Translations under genes and position numbers: made by a program
Source of the DNA: Bifidobacterium myosotis
GTDB taxonomy: Bacteria > Actinomycetota > Actinomycetes > Actinomycetales > Bifidobacteriaceae
Assembly (NCBI RefSeq): GCF_002259745.1
Contig: NZ_MWWW01000026.1
Location: 1-35,892, forward strand
Direction: 5' to 3'
Length of the DNA: 35,892 nt
Notes under the pieces: generated by a model
Databases searched by the model: none
What the model was told of the DNA's origin: nothing
Seen by the model: the letters and a program-made list of their open reading frames with translations, nothing else
Part shown: in pieces, positions 8,819 through 15,639 of the stretch
Numbering within the stretch: position 1 is the first letter of the stretch
Layout of the letters: each line of letters begins with the position of its first letter

Positions 8819-8949
8819 TGGTGAGGTGGGGCGTAACCGCGGTTGGTTGTGTTCGCCTCCCGCGCGGCTGTGTGCTCTGTGCTTCCGTACCGTTGCCTGT
8901 CTTCCTCCGCATTGCTGTCTGCTTCCGCGTGGCTGTGACAGTGGTCGTA

Positions 8950-9250
8950 GCGGCCGTTTCCTACAGGAACCCACCGGCTCCCAGTAGAAAACGGCCGCAA
9001 ATCAGGGTCTCAGCGTCCGTTTCCTACTGAGAGTCATGCTCTTCTGGTAGAAACCGGCCGCTGACGAGCCGGTGAGCGTCCGTTTTCTACCAGAAGCCTC
9101 TTCCTCCTGACAGAATCCGGACGCAAATGGGCCACTCAGCGTCCGGATTCTGCCAGGAAGTCGCTGGTCCTGACCCTTTACGGACGCTAACAGGCCGATT
9201 TGCGTCCGATTATGGTCAGTAAGCCTTCACTCCTGACACAAACCGGACGG
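8950..9250. repeat. Palindrome array I: five 49-bp imperfect palindromes, exact 63-bp period
   Basis: Units lie at 8950-8998, 9013-9061, 9076-9124, 9139-9187 and 9202-9250. Each is 49 bp and each start is exactly 63 bp after the last, leaving 14-bp spacers. A unit is an arm of about 18 nt (consensus GCGTCCGNTTTCTACCAG), a 13-nt centre, and the inverted arm. Arms of adjacent units also pair across spacers: 9105-9124 with 9139-9158 match at 19 of 20 positions. Units differ from each other, unlike CRISPR repeats, and the spacers do not look like protospacers. Function unknown. Coordinates and period were counted by hand. Confidence 0.85.
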
Positions 9251-9270
9251 TACAAGGAGTACAGGTATAC

Positions 9271-9303
9271 GAAAAGGGTGTGTCCCCACAACGGGAACAC
9301 ACC
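9271..9303 (-). terminator. Rho-independent terminator of the amino-acid ABC operon
   Basis: On the minus strand a stem GGTGTGTTCCC...GGGGACACACC is followed by CTTTTC, about 50 nt after the stop of the binding-protein gene. Confidence 0.75.
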
Positions 9304-9352
9304 ATCTTCCGGTTCACGGCCAACTGGCATCAAGCGTGCCGGCCGCCGAGGA

Positions 9353-10228
9353 CTACTCGATGATCACGTCCTCGGGCTTGATGTCGGAGGTGAAGCTCGG
9401 GGCGAGCTCGGTCTCGTAGGCGTTCTTGAAGAAGCCGTCGGCGCTGAGCTGCTTGATCTCCTTGTTGGTCCAGTCGAGCAGATCCTTGTTACCCTTCTTC
9501 ACGGCCGGGGCGATGGTGGATTCCTCACCGAGGGTCTTGACGCCCACGGTGTAGCCCGGGTTGTCCTTGGCCCAGGCGTACAGGTAGGTGTTGTCGTCGG
9601 CGAGGGCGGCCACACGGCCATCCTTGAAGGCCTGGAACTGCTGGGTCTTGGAATCGAACTTCTGCAGCTCGACGTCGGGGTAGTTCTCGGTGAAGTAGGT
9701 CTCGGCGGTGGTGCCCTTGGTCACGGCCAGCTGCTTGCCCTTGAGCTGGTCGGCGCTGGTAATCTTGGCGCTGTCGGGGGAGACCACGCCGATGGACACC
9801 TTCATGTACGGCTCGGCGAAGTCGACGACCTGCTTGCGCTCGTCGGTCACGGTGAAGTTGGCGAGCACGAGGTCCACCTTGTCGCTCTTCAGGGAGTCCA
9901 CACGGCCGTCGGCGTTGACCTGCACCCACTCGACCTTGACGCCGAGGTCCTTGCCGATCTGGTTGCCGAGGGCCACGTCGTAGCCGGCGCGGGTGCCGTC
10001 GTTCTTCACGTAGCCGTAGGGCGGCAGGTCGCCGAAGGTGGCGATGCGGATGGTGCCGTCCTTCTTGATCTGATCGACGGTCTTGCCCTCCTGGGACGAG
10101 CCGGACGAGCTGGACGAACCGGATGCGCCGGCGGCCGCCGGGTCCGGGCCGTTGCCGCAGGCGGCCACGGAGATCAGCGTGGCCGCGGCGAGCAGACCCG
10201 CCGCAATCCTCTTGGCATTCTTGAACAT
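9353..10228 (-). CDS. Polar amino-acid ABC transporter, substrate-binding lipoprotein (SBP family 3)
   Basis: A 291-residue lipoprotein with N-terminus MFKNAKRIAAGLLAAATLIS and lipobox VAAC (lipidated Cys24), then a Ser/Gly linker and an SBP_bac_3 domain. Family features include GYDVALGNQIGKDLGVKVEW, TVTDERKQVVDFAEPYMKV and AVTKGTTAETYF. The ligand is probably a polar amino acid such as glutamate, glutamine or cystine; sequence alone does not decide. I start it at the ATG at 10228, after GGAGAGGAAC, because the lipoprotein signal begins there. It is last in a four-gene operon, 64 nt after the ATPase, and a terminator follows. Confidence 0.92.
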   Translation of the reverse strand: MFKNAKRIAAGLLAAATLISVAACGNGPDPAAAGASGSSSSSGSSQEGKTVDQIKKDGTIRIATFGDLPPYGYVKNDGTRAGYDVALGNQIGKDLGVKVEWVQVNADGRVDSLKSDKVDLVLANFTVTDERKQVVDFAEPYMKVSIGVVSPDSAKITSADQLKGKQLAVTKGTTAETYFTENYPDVELQKFDSKTQQFQAFKDGRVAALADDNTYLYAWAKDNPGYTVGVKTLGEESTIAPAVKKGNKDLLDWTNKEIKQLSADGFFKNAYETELAPSFTSDIKPEDVIIE

Positions 10229-10292
10229 GATAGTTCCTCTCCTCTTGGTTATGTGGTTATGGTTGTTGGTTGGTTTCAGGAAAAGTGTGCAA

Positions 10293-11156
10293 TCAGTCCT
10301 GCGGCTCGGCACCCACCGGTGCCATGCTCTCCAGGAAGTTCCGGGCACGATCGGTCTGGGGATGGGTGAAGAACTCGTTGCCGGACTGGCGTTCGAGAAT
10401 CACGCCGTTCTCCAGGAACATCACCGTGTCTGCCACGCGGCGTGCGAACTCCATCTCGTGCGTCACCACGATCATGGTCATGTGTCGCTTGGCCAGGCGC
10501 AGCATAAGCTCGAGCACCTCGCGCACCATCTCGGGGTCGAGCGAGGCGGTCACCTCGTCGAACAGCATGAGCTCCGGGTTCATCGCCAGCGCGCGCACGA
10601 TGGCGATGCGCTGCTTCTGGCCGCCCGACAGCTCACGCGGATAGGCGTTCTTGTACTCGCTCAGCTGCACGTCGGCCAGCAGACGGTCCATCTGCTCGTC
10701 CACCTCGGCCTTCGGACGCTTCTGCACCTTGGTTGGGCCGAGCTCGATGTTCTTCGCCACGGTGAGGTTCGGGAACAGGTCGTAGCTCTGGAACACCATG
10801 CCGATCTCGGTGCGCAGCTTGCGCCATGCGCGCTCGTTGTTGGCCGGCACCGCCTGCCCCTTGAACACGATCTCGCCGCCCTGGATGGTCTCGAGGCCGT
10901 TGAGGCAGCGGATGAGCGTGGACTTGCCGGAGCCGGAGGGCCCGAGCAGCACGAGCACCTGACCGCGCTTGACATCGAAGCTCACGTCCTTGAGCACCTC
11001 GTGGGTGCCGTAGGACTTCTTGAGATGACGGACGGACAGCAGCGGCGCGTCATCGGGGGAGATGGCGGAATCGCCGGAACCGTGGCCGGCCGTCGTCGCC
11101 GAGGTTGTCGCCGGATTCGGCGCGACCGACGGGTTGAGGACTGCGGAATCAGCCAT
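10293..11156 (-). CDS. Polar amino-acid ABC transporter, ATP-binding protein
   Basis: A 287-residue ATPase of the GlnQ/HisP class. Visible motifs are Walker A GPSGSGKST (72-80), Q-loop FQSYDLFPN (Gln123), signature LSGGQ (176-180), Walker B LMLFDE (196-201) and switch His233. The GlnQ-like domain starts near residue 39; the first 38 residues are an Ala/Ser/Thr-rich extension. Its start overlaps the end of the permease gene by 8 nt, indicating translational coupling. It powers import with the two permeases at 11149 and 11873 and the lipoprotein at 9353. Confidence 0.93.
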   Translation of the reverse strand: MADSAVLNPSVAPNPATTSATTAGHGSGDSAISPDDAPLLSVRHLKKSYGTHEVLKDVSFDVKRGQVLVLLGPSGSGKSTLIRCLNGLETIQGGEIVFKGQAVPANNERAWRKLRTEIGMVFQSYDLFPNLTVAKNIELGPTKVQKRPKAEVDEQMDRLLADVQLSEYKNAYPRELSGGQKQRIAIVRALAMNPELMLFDEVTASLDPEMVREVLELMLRLAKRHMTMIVVTHEMEFARRVADTVMFLENGVILERQSGNEFFTHPQTDRARNFLESMAPVGAEPQD

Positions 11157-11895
11157 TGTTGCGCTCCTTGGCTCGCTTTTCGAGGGCCTTGGCGATCATC
11201 GCCAGCGGCCAGCAGATGATGAAATACAGGAAGAAGATGAATCCGTACACCCAGAACGCGGCGTCCGGATGGGTCATGCGGTTGGCCTCCATGATCTGCT
11301 GGCCCACCGTGATCACGTCAATCACGCTGATGAGCAGCAGCAGGGAGGTGGTCATGATCACGCGGGCGGCCAGGTTGATGGTGGCTGGAATCATGAGGTT
11401 GATGGACTGCGGGATGCGCACGTACCACAGCAACTGCAGCCCGTTCATGCCGAGGGCTTTACCGGCGTCCACCTGATGATCAGACACGGAGATTAGGGCG
11501 CCACGCACGATGTCGCTGATCTCGGCCGACACCCACAGGCCGAATGCCACCACGGCCACCGTGACGCCGTCCACCTGCACGCCGAGCTCGCGCGGCAGGA
11601 TGTAGTAGGACAGGAACAGCAGCACCAGCGTGGGTACGATGCGGAAGAACTCGAGATAGAGGCGCAGCACGGCGCGCAGCACAGGGTTCTTCAGGATGCG
11701 CAGGGCGCCGAGCACCACGCCCAGCGGGATGCCGACCAGCAGAGCCAGCCCGGCCACCGTCACCGAAGTGCCGAGACCGGACAGGAGACGGGTGAAGTTG
11801 TCGCCGGTGAACAGCACGCTCGCGCCGGAAGCCAGCGTGGTGGACGCGGGATACGCGGGGGAGAGCGCCACGTCAGTTATCGCCGAAAGTACCAC
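11149..11895 (-). CDS. Polar amino-acid ABC transporter, permease 2
   Basis: A 248-residue His/Glu/Gln/Arg-type inner-membrane permease. An N-terminal segment of about 30 residues precedes membrane helices starting near LLSGLGTSVTVAGLALLVG. The cytoplasmic EAA-type loop VDAGKALGMNGLQLLWYVRI docks the ATPase. The start appears to be GTG 11895, which overlaps the upstream permease by 23 nt. It forms a heterodimer with the product of 11873-12535. Confidence 0.9.
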   Translation of the reverse strand: MVLSAITDVALSPAYPASTTLASGASVLFTGDNFTRLLSGLGTSVTVAGLALLVGIPLGVVLGALRILKNPVLRAVLRLYLEFFRIVPTLVLLFLSYYILPRELGVQVDGVTVAVVAFGLWVSAEISDIVRGALISVSDHQVDAGKALGMNGLQLLWYVRIPQSINLMIPATINLAARVIMTTSLLLLISVIDVITVGQQIMEANRMTHPDAAFWVYGFIFFLYFIICWPLAMIAKALEKRAKERNNG

Positions 11896-12535
11896 GACGG
11901 ACCCTCCTTTCCAGCAGCGTCAGGATGATGGACAACGGGATGAGGATGATCGCGTACGCCACCACCAGCATGAACAGGTATTCGTCGCTGCGGTAGTACA
12001 TGCCGATCAGGTCGCGCGCGGTATTGGTGAGCTCGGGCACGGCGATTACGGTGAACACCGAGGTCTCCTTGACCATGAAGATGATGTTCGCGGCCACCGC
12101 CGGCACGCTGCGCGTCAGTCCCTGCGGCAGTGTGACGTGCCGGATCATCTGCAGCGGGGCGAGACCCAGCGCGCGCGCCGATTCCTTCTGCACGCGCGGC
12201 ATGCCGCTGAAGCCGCCCTCGAACGCGCCGGACATGTAGGCCGCGCCGAAGATGGACATGCCCACGATCGCGCAGGTCTGGGCGCTCCACATGATGCCCA
12301 CGGAGGGCAGGCCGTAGTACAGGAAGAACAGCTGGATGAGCAGCGGGGTGTTGCGGAACAGCTCCTGGAACACGGTGCTGATATGCGAGAGCACGGGCGT
12401 GCGGTACTCGCGCAGCAACGCCAGCACCAGTCCCAGCGCGGTGGCCAGCACCACGCTGATGGCGGACAGCTTGAGCGTGAGCACGAACGCGCGCTCGAAC
12501 AGCGGGAGCGCGGACTGCATGATCTGCCAGCTCAC
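11873..12535 (-). CDS. Polar amino-acid ABC transporter, permease 1
   Basis: A 220-residue membrane subunit, first gene of the operon. It shows the permease pattern (TLKLSAISVVLATALGLVLA, FQELFRNTPLLIQLFFLYYG) and the EAA loop KESARALGLAPLQMIRHVTL. The start is GTG 12535, with AGGAGG at 12544-12549. The four genes run permease, permease, ATPase, binding protein on the minus strand with short gaps or overlaps, so they are one operon. Confidence 0.9.
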   Translation of the reverse strand: MSWQIMQSALPLFERAFVLTLKLSAISVVLATALGLVLALLREYRTPVLSHISTVFQELFRNTPLLIQLFFLYYGLPSVGIMWSAQTCAIVGMSIFGAAYMSGAFEGGFSGMPRVQKESARALGLAPLQMIRHVTLPQGLTRSVPAVAANIIFMVKETSVFTVIAVPELTNTARDLIGMYYRSDEYLFMLVVAYAIILIPLSIILTLLERRVRRGTFGDN

Positions 12536-13173
12536 GGCCTGCCCTCCTCTCGTGATTGCTTTGGTTGTAGTACTTGGTTCATGTCTCTCTCATGTCTGCA
12601 TGTGCGCATGCGCATAACCCATGCGTGCCGTGCGGTCTGTGCGTTCCGCCCGAGCGGTGCCGCCCAGGCTAGGCGGCCCGGGTGGGGTGTGCGGACCATG
12701 GTGGTCCGCGATGGTCTCGCCGGCCCGTCGCAGGCCGTGCAGGGCGGCCTCGGTTTGCTAACTAACGCTTAAGGATAACGGGTGTGGGGCCGGTCCTTTG
12801 TACGAGGAAGCCGACGACGGCTCGTCGGCGGGAGCCTGTTCGAGCGGTTCCATGAGCCGGTCGGCGGCCGCGGCGTAGTGCCTGAGGAGCATCGCCGGTC
12901 ACTGAATCCCAATGGTTGCAACGGATTGCGCGCAGCTATGTGATGCCGACGGTGGGCGGGCGATGCCGTGGTGTCATGGCGTGATATGAGTGGCGCTTAT
13001 ACCCGGCTATCAGATACTCCGAAGAGGCGGATGTCCATATTATGCGATTGTGCGCGGCCGGACGTTTCTCGCGGGGTGTTCCGTACGGGAGTTTTCCGCG
13101 AGGCGCGCGGGTGTTCCGTGCGGGTGTTTCGCGCGGGAGGGCGCTTGTCGCTTTGCCCCTTAGACTGGAAGTC
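12536..13173. other. Divergent intergenic region between the amino-acid ABC operon and ychF
   Basis: This 638-bp region has no supported gene. It includes a 12-bp palindrome TGCGCATGCGCA (12603-12614) 55 nt upstream of the operon's ribosome site, hairpins GCGGACCA-TGG-TGGTCCGC (12691-12709) and GCCGACGA-CGGC-TCGTCGGC (12810-12829), and GGGTGTTCCGT-type direct repeats (13070-13140) before ychF. Both promoters must lie here, but I could not place a convincing -35/-10 pair. I recognise no riboswitch or T-box. Confidence 0.55.
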
Positions 13174-14268
13174 ATGTCTCTTACTATTGGAATCGTCGGA
13201 CTGCCGAACGTCGGCAAGTCCACCATGTTCAACGCACTGACCCGCAACAACGTGCTCGCCGAGAACTACCCGTTCGCCACCATCGAGCCGAACACCGGCA
13301 TCGTGCCGCTGCCGGACAAGCGTCTGCCCGTGCTCGCCGAGCTGGTGCACACGGAGAAGATCGTGCCCGCCACGGTGACCTTCGTGGATATCGCCGGCAT
13401 CGTCAAGGGAGCCTCCGAGGGCGAGGGCCTGGGCAACAAGTTTCTGGCCAACATCCGTGAGGCCGACGCGATCTGCGAGGTCGTGCGCGCCTTCGTGGAC
13501 GACGACATCGTGCACGTCAACGGCAAGGTCGACCCGGCCGACGACATCGACACCATCAACACCGAGCTGATTCTGGCTGATTTGCAGACCATCGAGAACG
13601 CGTTGCCGAAGCTCGAGAAGGATCTTCGCGGCAAGAAGATCGAGCCGGCGTATCTGGACGCGGTCAAGAAGGCCAAGGAGATTCTCGAGGCCGGCGAGAC
13701 GCTGGACAAGGCCGCGCGCGAGGGCCGCTTCGACAAGGACTCCGTCTACGACCTGCACCTGATGACCGCCAAGCCGTTCATCTACGTGTTCAACGTGGAC
13801 GACAACGAGCTGCAGAACAAGGAGCTGCAGTCCAAGCTCGCCGCGTCCGTGGCCCCGGCGCCGGCCGTGTTCCTCAACGCCCAGTTCGAGGCCGACCTCA
13901 CCGAGCTTGATGAGGCCGATGCCCGTGAGATGCTTGCCGACGCGGGACTCAAGGAGTCCGGTCTGGACCAGCTGGCCCGCGTGGGCTTCGACATCCTCGG
14001 TCTGCAGACCTTCCTGACCGCGGGCGAGAAGGAAGTGCGCGCCTGGCAGATCCACAAGGGCTGGACCGCGCCGCAGGCCGCCGGCGTGATTCACACCGAC
14101 TTCGAGAAGGGCTTCATCAAGGCCGACATCGTCTCCTACGATGACTTCGTGGCCGCCGAAGGCTCGATGGTCAAGATCAAGGAGGAGGGCAAGCTCCGTC
14201 AGGAGGGCCGCGACTACGTGATGCAGGACGGCGACATCGTCGAGTTCAAGTTCAACGTGTCGAAGTAG
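13174..14268 (+). CDS. ychF: Ribosome-binding ATPase YchF (Obg-family, redox-regulated)
   Basis: A 364-residue YchF/OLA1 protein. The P-loop GLPNVGKST (9-17) is followed by switch motifs (VDIAGIVKGASEGEGLGNKF), a coiled central region, a G4-like NVDD in place of NKxD (YchF prefers ATP), and a C-terminal TGS domain ending DIVEFKFNVSK. The start is ATG 13174. The only ribosome-site candidate, GGAAG, ends 2 nt before it, so initiation may be leaderless from TAGACT (13161-13166). The last 37 bp are repeated at 15154-15190, flanking the cassette between. Confidence 0.97.
   Translation: MSLTIGIVGLPNVGKSTMFNALTRNNVLAENYPFATIEPNTGIVPLPDKRLPVLAELVHTEKIVPATVTFVDIAGIVKGASEGEGLGNKFLANIREADAICEVVRAFVDDDIVHVNGKVDPADDIDTINTELILADLQTIENALPKLEKDLRGKKIEPAYLDAVKKAKEILEAGETLDKAAREGRFDKDSVYDLHLMTAKPFIYVFNVDDNELQNKELQSKLAASVAPAPAVFLNAQFEADLTELDEADAREMLADAGLKESGLDQLARVGFDILGLQTFLTAGEKEVRAWQIHKGWTAPQAAGVIHTDFEKGFIKADIVSYDDFVAAEGSMVKIKEEGKLRQEGRDYVMQDGDIVEFKFNVSK
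14232..14268 (+). repeat. 37-bp perfect direct repeat, left copy (3' end of ychF)
   Basis: The segment beginning CGACATCGTCGAGTTCAAGT and ending at the ychF stop TAG recurs exactly at 15154-15190. Bases on each side differ (G versus T before, T versus G after), so the identity is exactly 37 bp. It looks like an attachment or duplication boundary. Confidence 0.9.
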
Positions 14269-14287
14269 TGATTGTCGGGTAGAGCTG

Positions 14288-14325
14288 AGGGCCTTGGATT
14301 CCAGTGATTCCAAGGCCCTTGTTTA
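14288..14325 (+). terminator. Terminator after ychF, left copy
   Basis: A 10-bp perfect stem GGGCCTTGGA / TCCAAGGCCC (14289-14298, 14309-14318) with a 10-nt loop, followed by TTGTTT, 20 nt after the ychF stop. Confidence 0.8.
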
Positions 14326-14507
14326 TGTTGCAAACAATTGTCGGCGCGAGAGGTTGCGCTGTGGCATTTGCTCCGGAAATATGAGAAGAGCCTTCCGGGT
14401 TGCGCACTGTAAGGAGGCGTGGAAGGCTGCTGTTGACTTGAATCTATCGCGCGACCATGACTGTATGCTTGCCGATTGCTTACGATGGTAATTCTGCCGC
14501 GGGAATA

Positions 14508-14513
14508 TATACT
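14508..14513 (+). promoter_or_regulatory. Possible -10 box for the DUF4160/DUF2442 pair
   Basis: TATACT sits in an AT-rich stretch 36 nt before the DUF4160 start. There is no clear -35 at normal spacing. Confidence 0.35.
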
Positions 14514-14549
14514 CGAAATAGGGTTTTTCAAGTCGGAATGGAGGCGGGC

Positions 14550-14816
14550 ATGCCGGAGCTGAGCAGATTCTTCGGAATCATCGTTCGCATGATGTACCAA
14601 GATGAAAGCGAACATCACAAGCCTCACGTCCATGTGTACTACGGTGACTTCAAAGCCTCTATCGGCATCGATGGCGAGCTGTTGGCCGGCTCCCTTCCCG
14701 CCAAGCAATACAAACTGGTGGCCGCGTGGCTTGTCCTGCATGAGGACGAATTGTATAAAGCATGGAATGAAGCGGTGTCCGGGCGTCCGTTCGACCGTAT
14801 CAAGCCGCTTTCGTGA
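14550..14816 (+). CDS. DUF4160-family protein (possible toxin-antitoxin partner)
   Basis: An 88-residue protein that fits the DUF4160 pattern: MPELSRFFGIIVRMMYQDES, then a histidine-rich HHKPHVHVYYGDFKASI, then DGELLAGSLPAKQYKLVAAW. I chose ATG 14550 over 14538 because GGAGG (14540-14544) is 5 nt upstream of it and family members begin MPE[IL]SRF. DUF4160 genes often pair with DUF2442 genes, as here, and the pair has been suggested to act as a type II toxin-antitoxin module. No activity can be read from sequence. Base composition is lower in GC than in neighbouring genes, consistent with transfer. Confidence 0.82.
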   Translation: MPELSRFFGIIVRMMYQDESEHHKPHVHVYYGDFKASIGIDGELLAGSLPAKQYKLVAAWLVLHEDELYKAWNEAVSGRPFDRIKPLS

Positions 14817-14831
14817 GGAGAGGAATCAGCC

Positions 14832-15143
14832 ATGTTTGAAGTGAACGGCATCCTGTATGCGGATGAGCCGTCCCGGGAGCTGGAAGTCAGATCAGCCCGC
14901 GTCACCGGCGACCACATCATGCTGGTGATGTTCTCCACCGGCGAGACACGTTTGTGCGATTTCACCGAGATGTACGACGATGTTCCTGCCTTCTCTCCAT
15001 TGCGGGACGAGAAGACATTCGAGGACTTCCGTATTGATCACGGAATCTTGACTTGGTGCGACGGTGACATCGACATCTCGCCCACATACTTGTATGAGCA
15101 CTCATACGAATACGCCGCCTATGGTGAGCTGGTTTCAGCCTGA
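14832..15143 (+). CDS. DUF2442-family protein (partner of DUF4160)
   Basis: A 103-residue protein starting 15 nt after the DUF4160 stop with its own site GAGGAGAGG. MFEVNGILYADEPSRELEVR is followed by the DUF2442-like core (VMFSTGETRLCDFTEMYD, FRIDHGILTWCDGDIDISPT, YLYEHS). Members are small proteins commonly encoded beside DUF4160. Its stop TGA overlaps an ATG that reads straight into the second copy of the ychF tail, giving a 15-residue frame that is probably accidental. Confidence 0.8.
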   Translation: MFEVNGILYADEPSRELEVRSARVTGDHIMLVMFSTGETRLCDFTEMYDDVPAFSPLRDEKTFEDFRIDHGILTWCDGDIDISPTYLYEHSYEYAAYGELVSA

Positions 15144-15153
15144 TGCCATACAT

Positions 15154-15190
15154 CGACATCGTCGAGTTCAAGTTCAACGTGTCGAAGTAG
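15154..15190 (+). repeat. 37-bp perfect direct repeat, right copy (orphan ychF 3' end)
   Basis: An exact copy of 14232-14268, including the ychF stop codon, with no ychF reading frame before it. It lies 10 nt after the DUF2442 stop, 922 bp from the left copy, and is followed by its own terminator. Confidence 0.9.
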
Positions 15191-15639
15191 GGTGTAGCGC
15201 CCCTGTAAAACGGCGGAATTCCAACGTTTCCGATGTTTCGGGGCGTGCGAATCCGCCGTTTTTCGATTGTCGGGGAACGGCTGATTATGCCTGGCATCTG
15301 GCCGTTTGCGGGCCGGATAGTATGCCCATAGAGTGTCCTTTCAAGGGGCGCGTCTCCGGCGGATGCTCGAAGGCGCTCCCGGTGATGGGAGGGACATCAT
15401 GGCGACCAGCGGCAGATGGCGTACGAAGGGGGCGATCCTACCGTTGGCGGAATTCGCCATTGACGCACGATCTGTAGCGTGCTGTGTGTTCTGGTTTGGT
15501 GTGGATTGGTCACGTTCGTGATCACAGAGCCTGCATTCATGTCTTGCGAGAGTCCACAGTCCATTTCCGGCGCCGCACGTCGGTTATGATGACACCGCAA
15601 ATCTGCGTACATCGTGAGGAATTGGAGGAAGGCGTCGTC
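15191..15639. other. Intergenic region before the LytTR regulator
   Basis: This 449-bp region holds the terminator above, a small inverted repeat TGGCG-GAATT-CGCCA (15445-15459), a TGATCAC-type inverted repeat near 15512-15525 and a possible -10 TATGAT (15585-15590). A 62-codon frame at 15333-15521 has no good ribosome site or recognisable product and is not called. Confidence 0.5.
15207..15264 (+). terminator. Terminator after the right ychF-end copy
   Basis: An 11-bp stem AAAACGGCGGA / TCCGCCGTTTT with a 34-nt loop and a T-run. It may be the original ychF terminator, displaced by the cassette. Confidence 0.65.

Larger units (their letters stand above)
8819..9352. other. Gene-free 534-bp region between convergent genes
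   Basis: This region separates the 3' ends of the OppA-like gene (plus) and the amino-acid binding protein (minus). I find no plausible gene. About 60% of it is the palindrome array at 8950-9250, followed by a terminator at 9271-9303. Confidence 0.75.

Noticed and set aside
7280..8974. 564-residue minus-strand reading frame
   Set aside because: It is antisense to the OppA-like lipoprotein gene, which has signal peptide, lipobox and ribosome site.
8950..9250. CRISPR array
   Set aside because: Repeats are imperfect palindromes that differ between units, spacers are only 14 bp and partly similar to each other, and no cas gene is present.
12536..12800. Amino-acid riboswitch or T-box before the ABC operon
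   Set aside because: Hairpins are present, but I see no T-box sequence or conserved riboswitch core.
15143..15190. 15-codon frame ATG-CCA-TAC... ending in the ychF tail
   Set aside because: It overlaps the DUF2442 stop as TGATG, but most of it is the duplicated ychF end; translation coupling is possible, function unlikely.
15333..15521. 62-codon frame before the LytTR regulator
   Set aside because: No convincing start, ribosome site or similarity.
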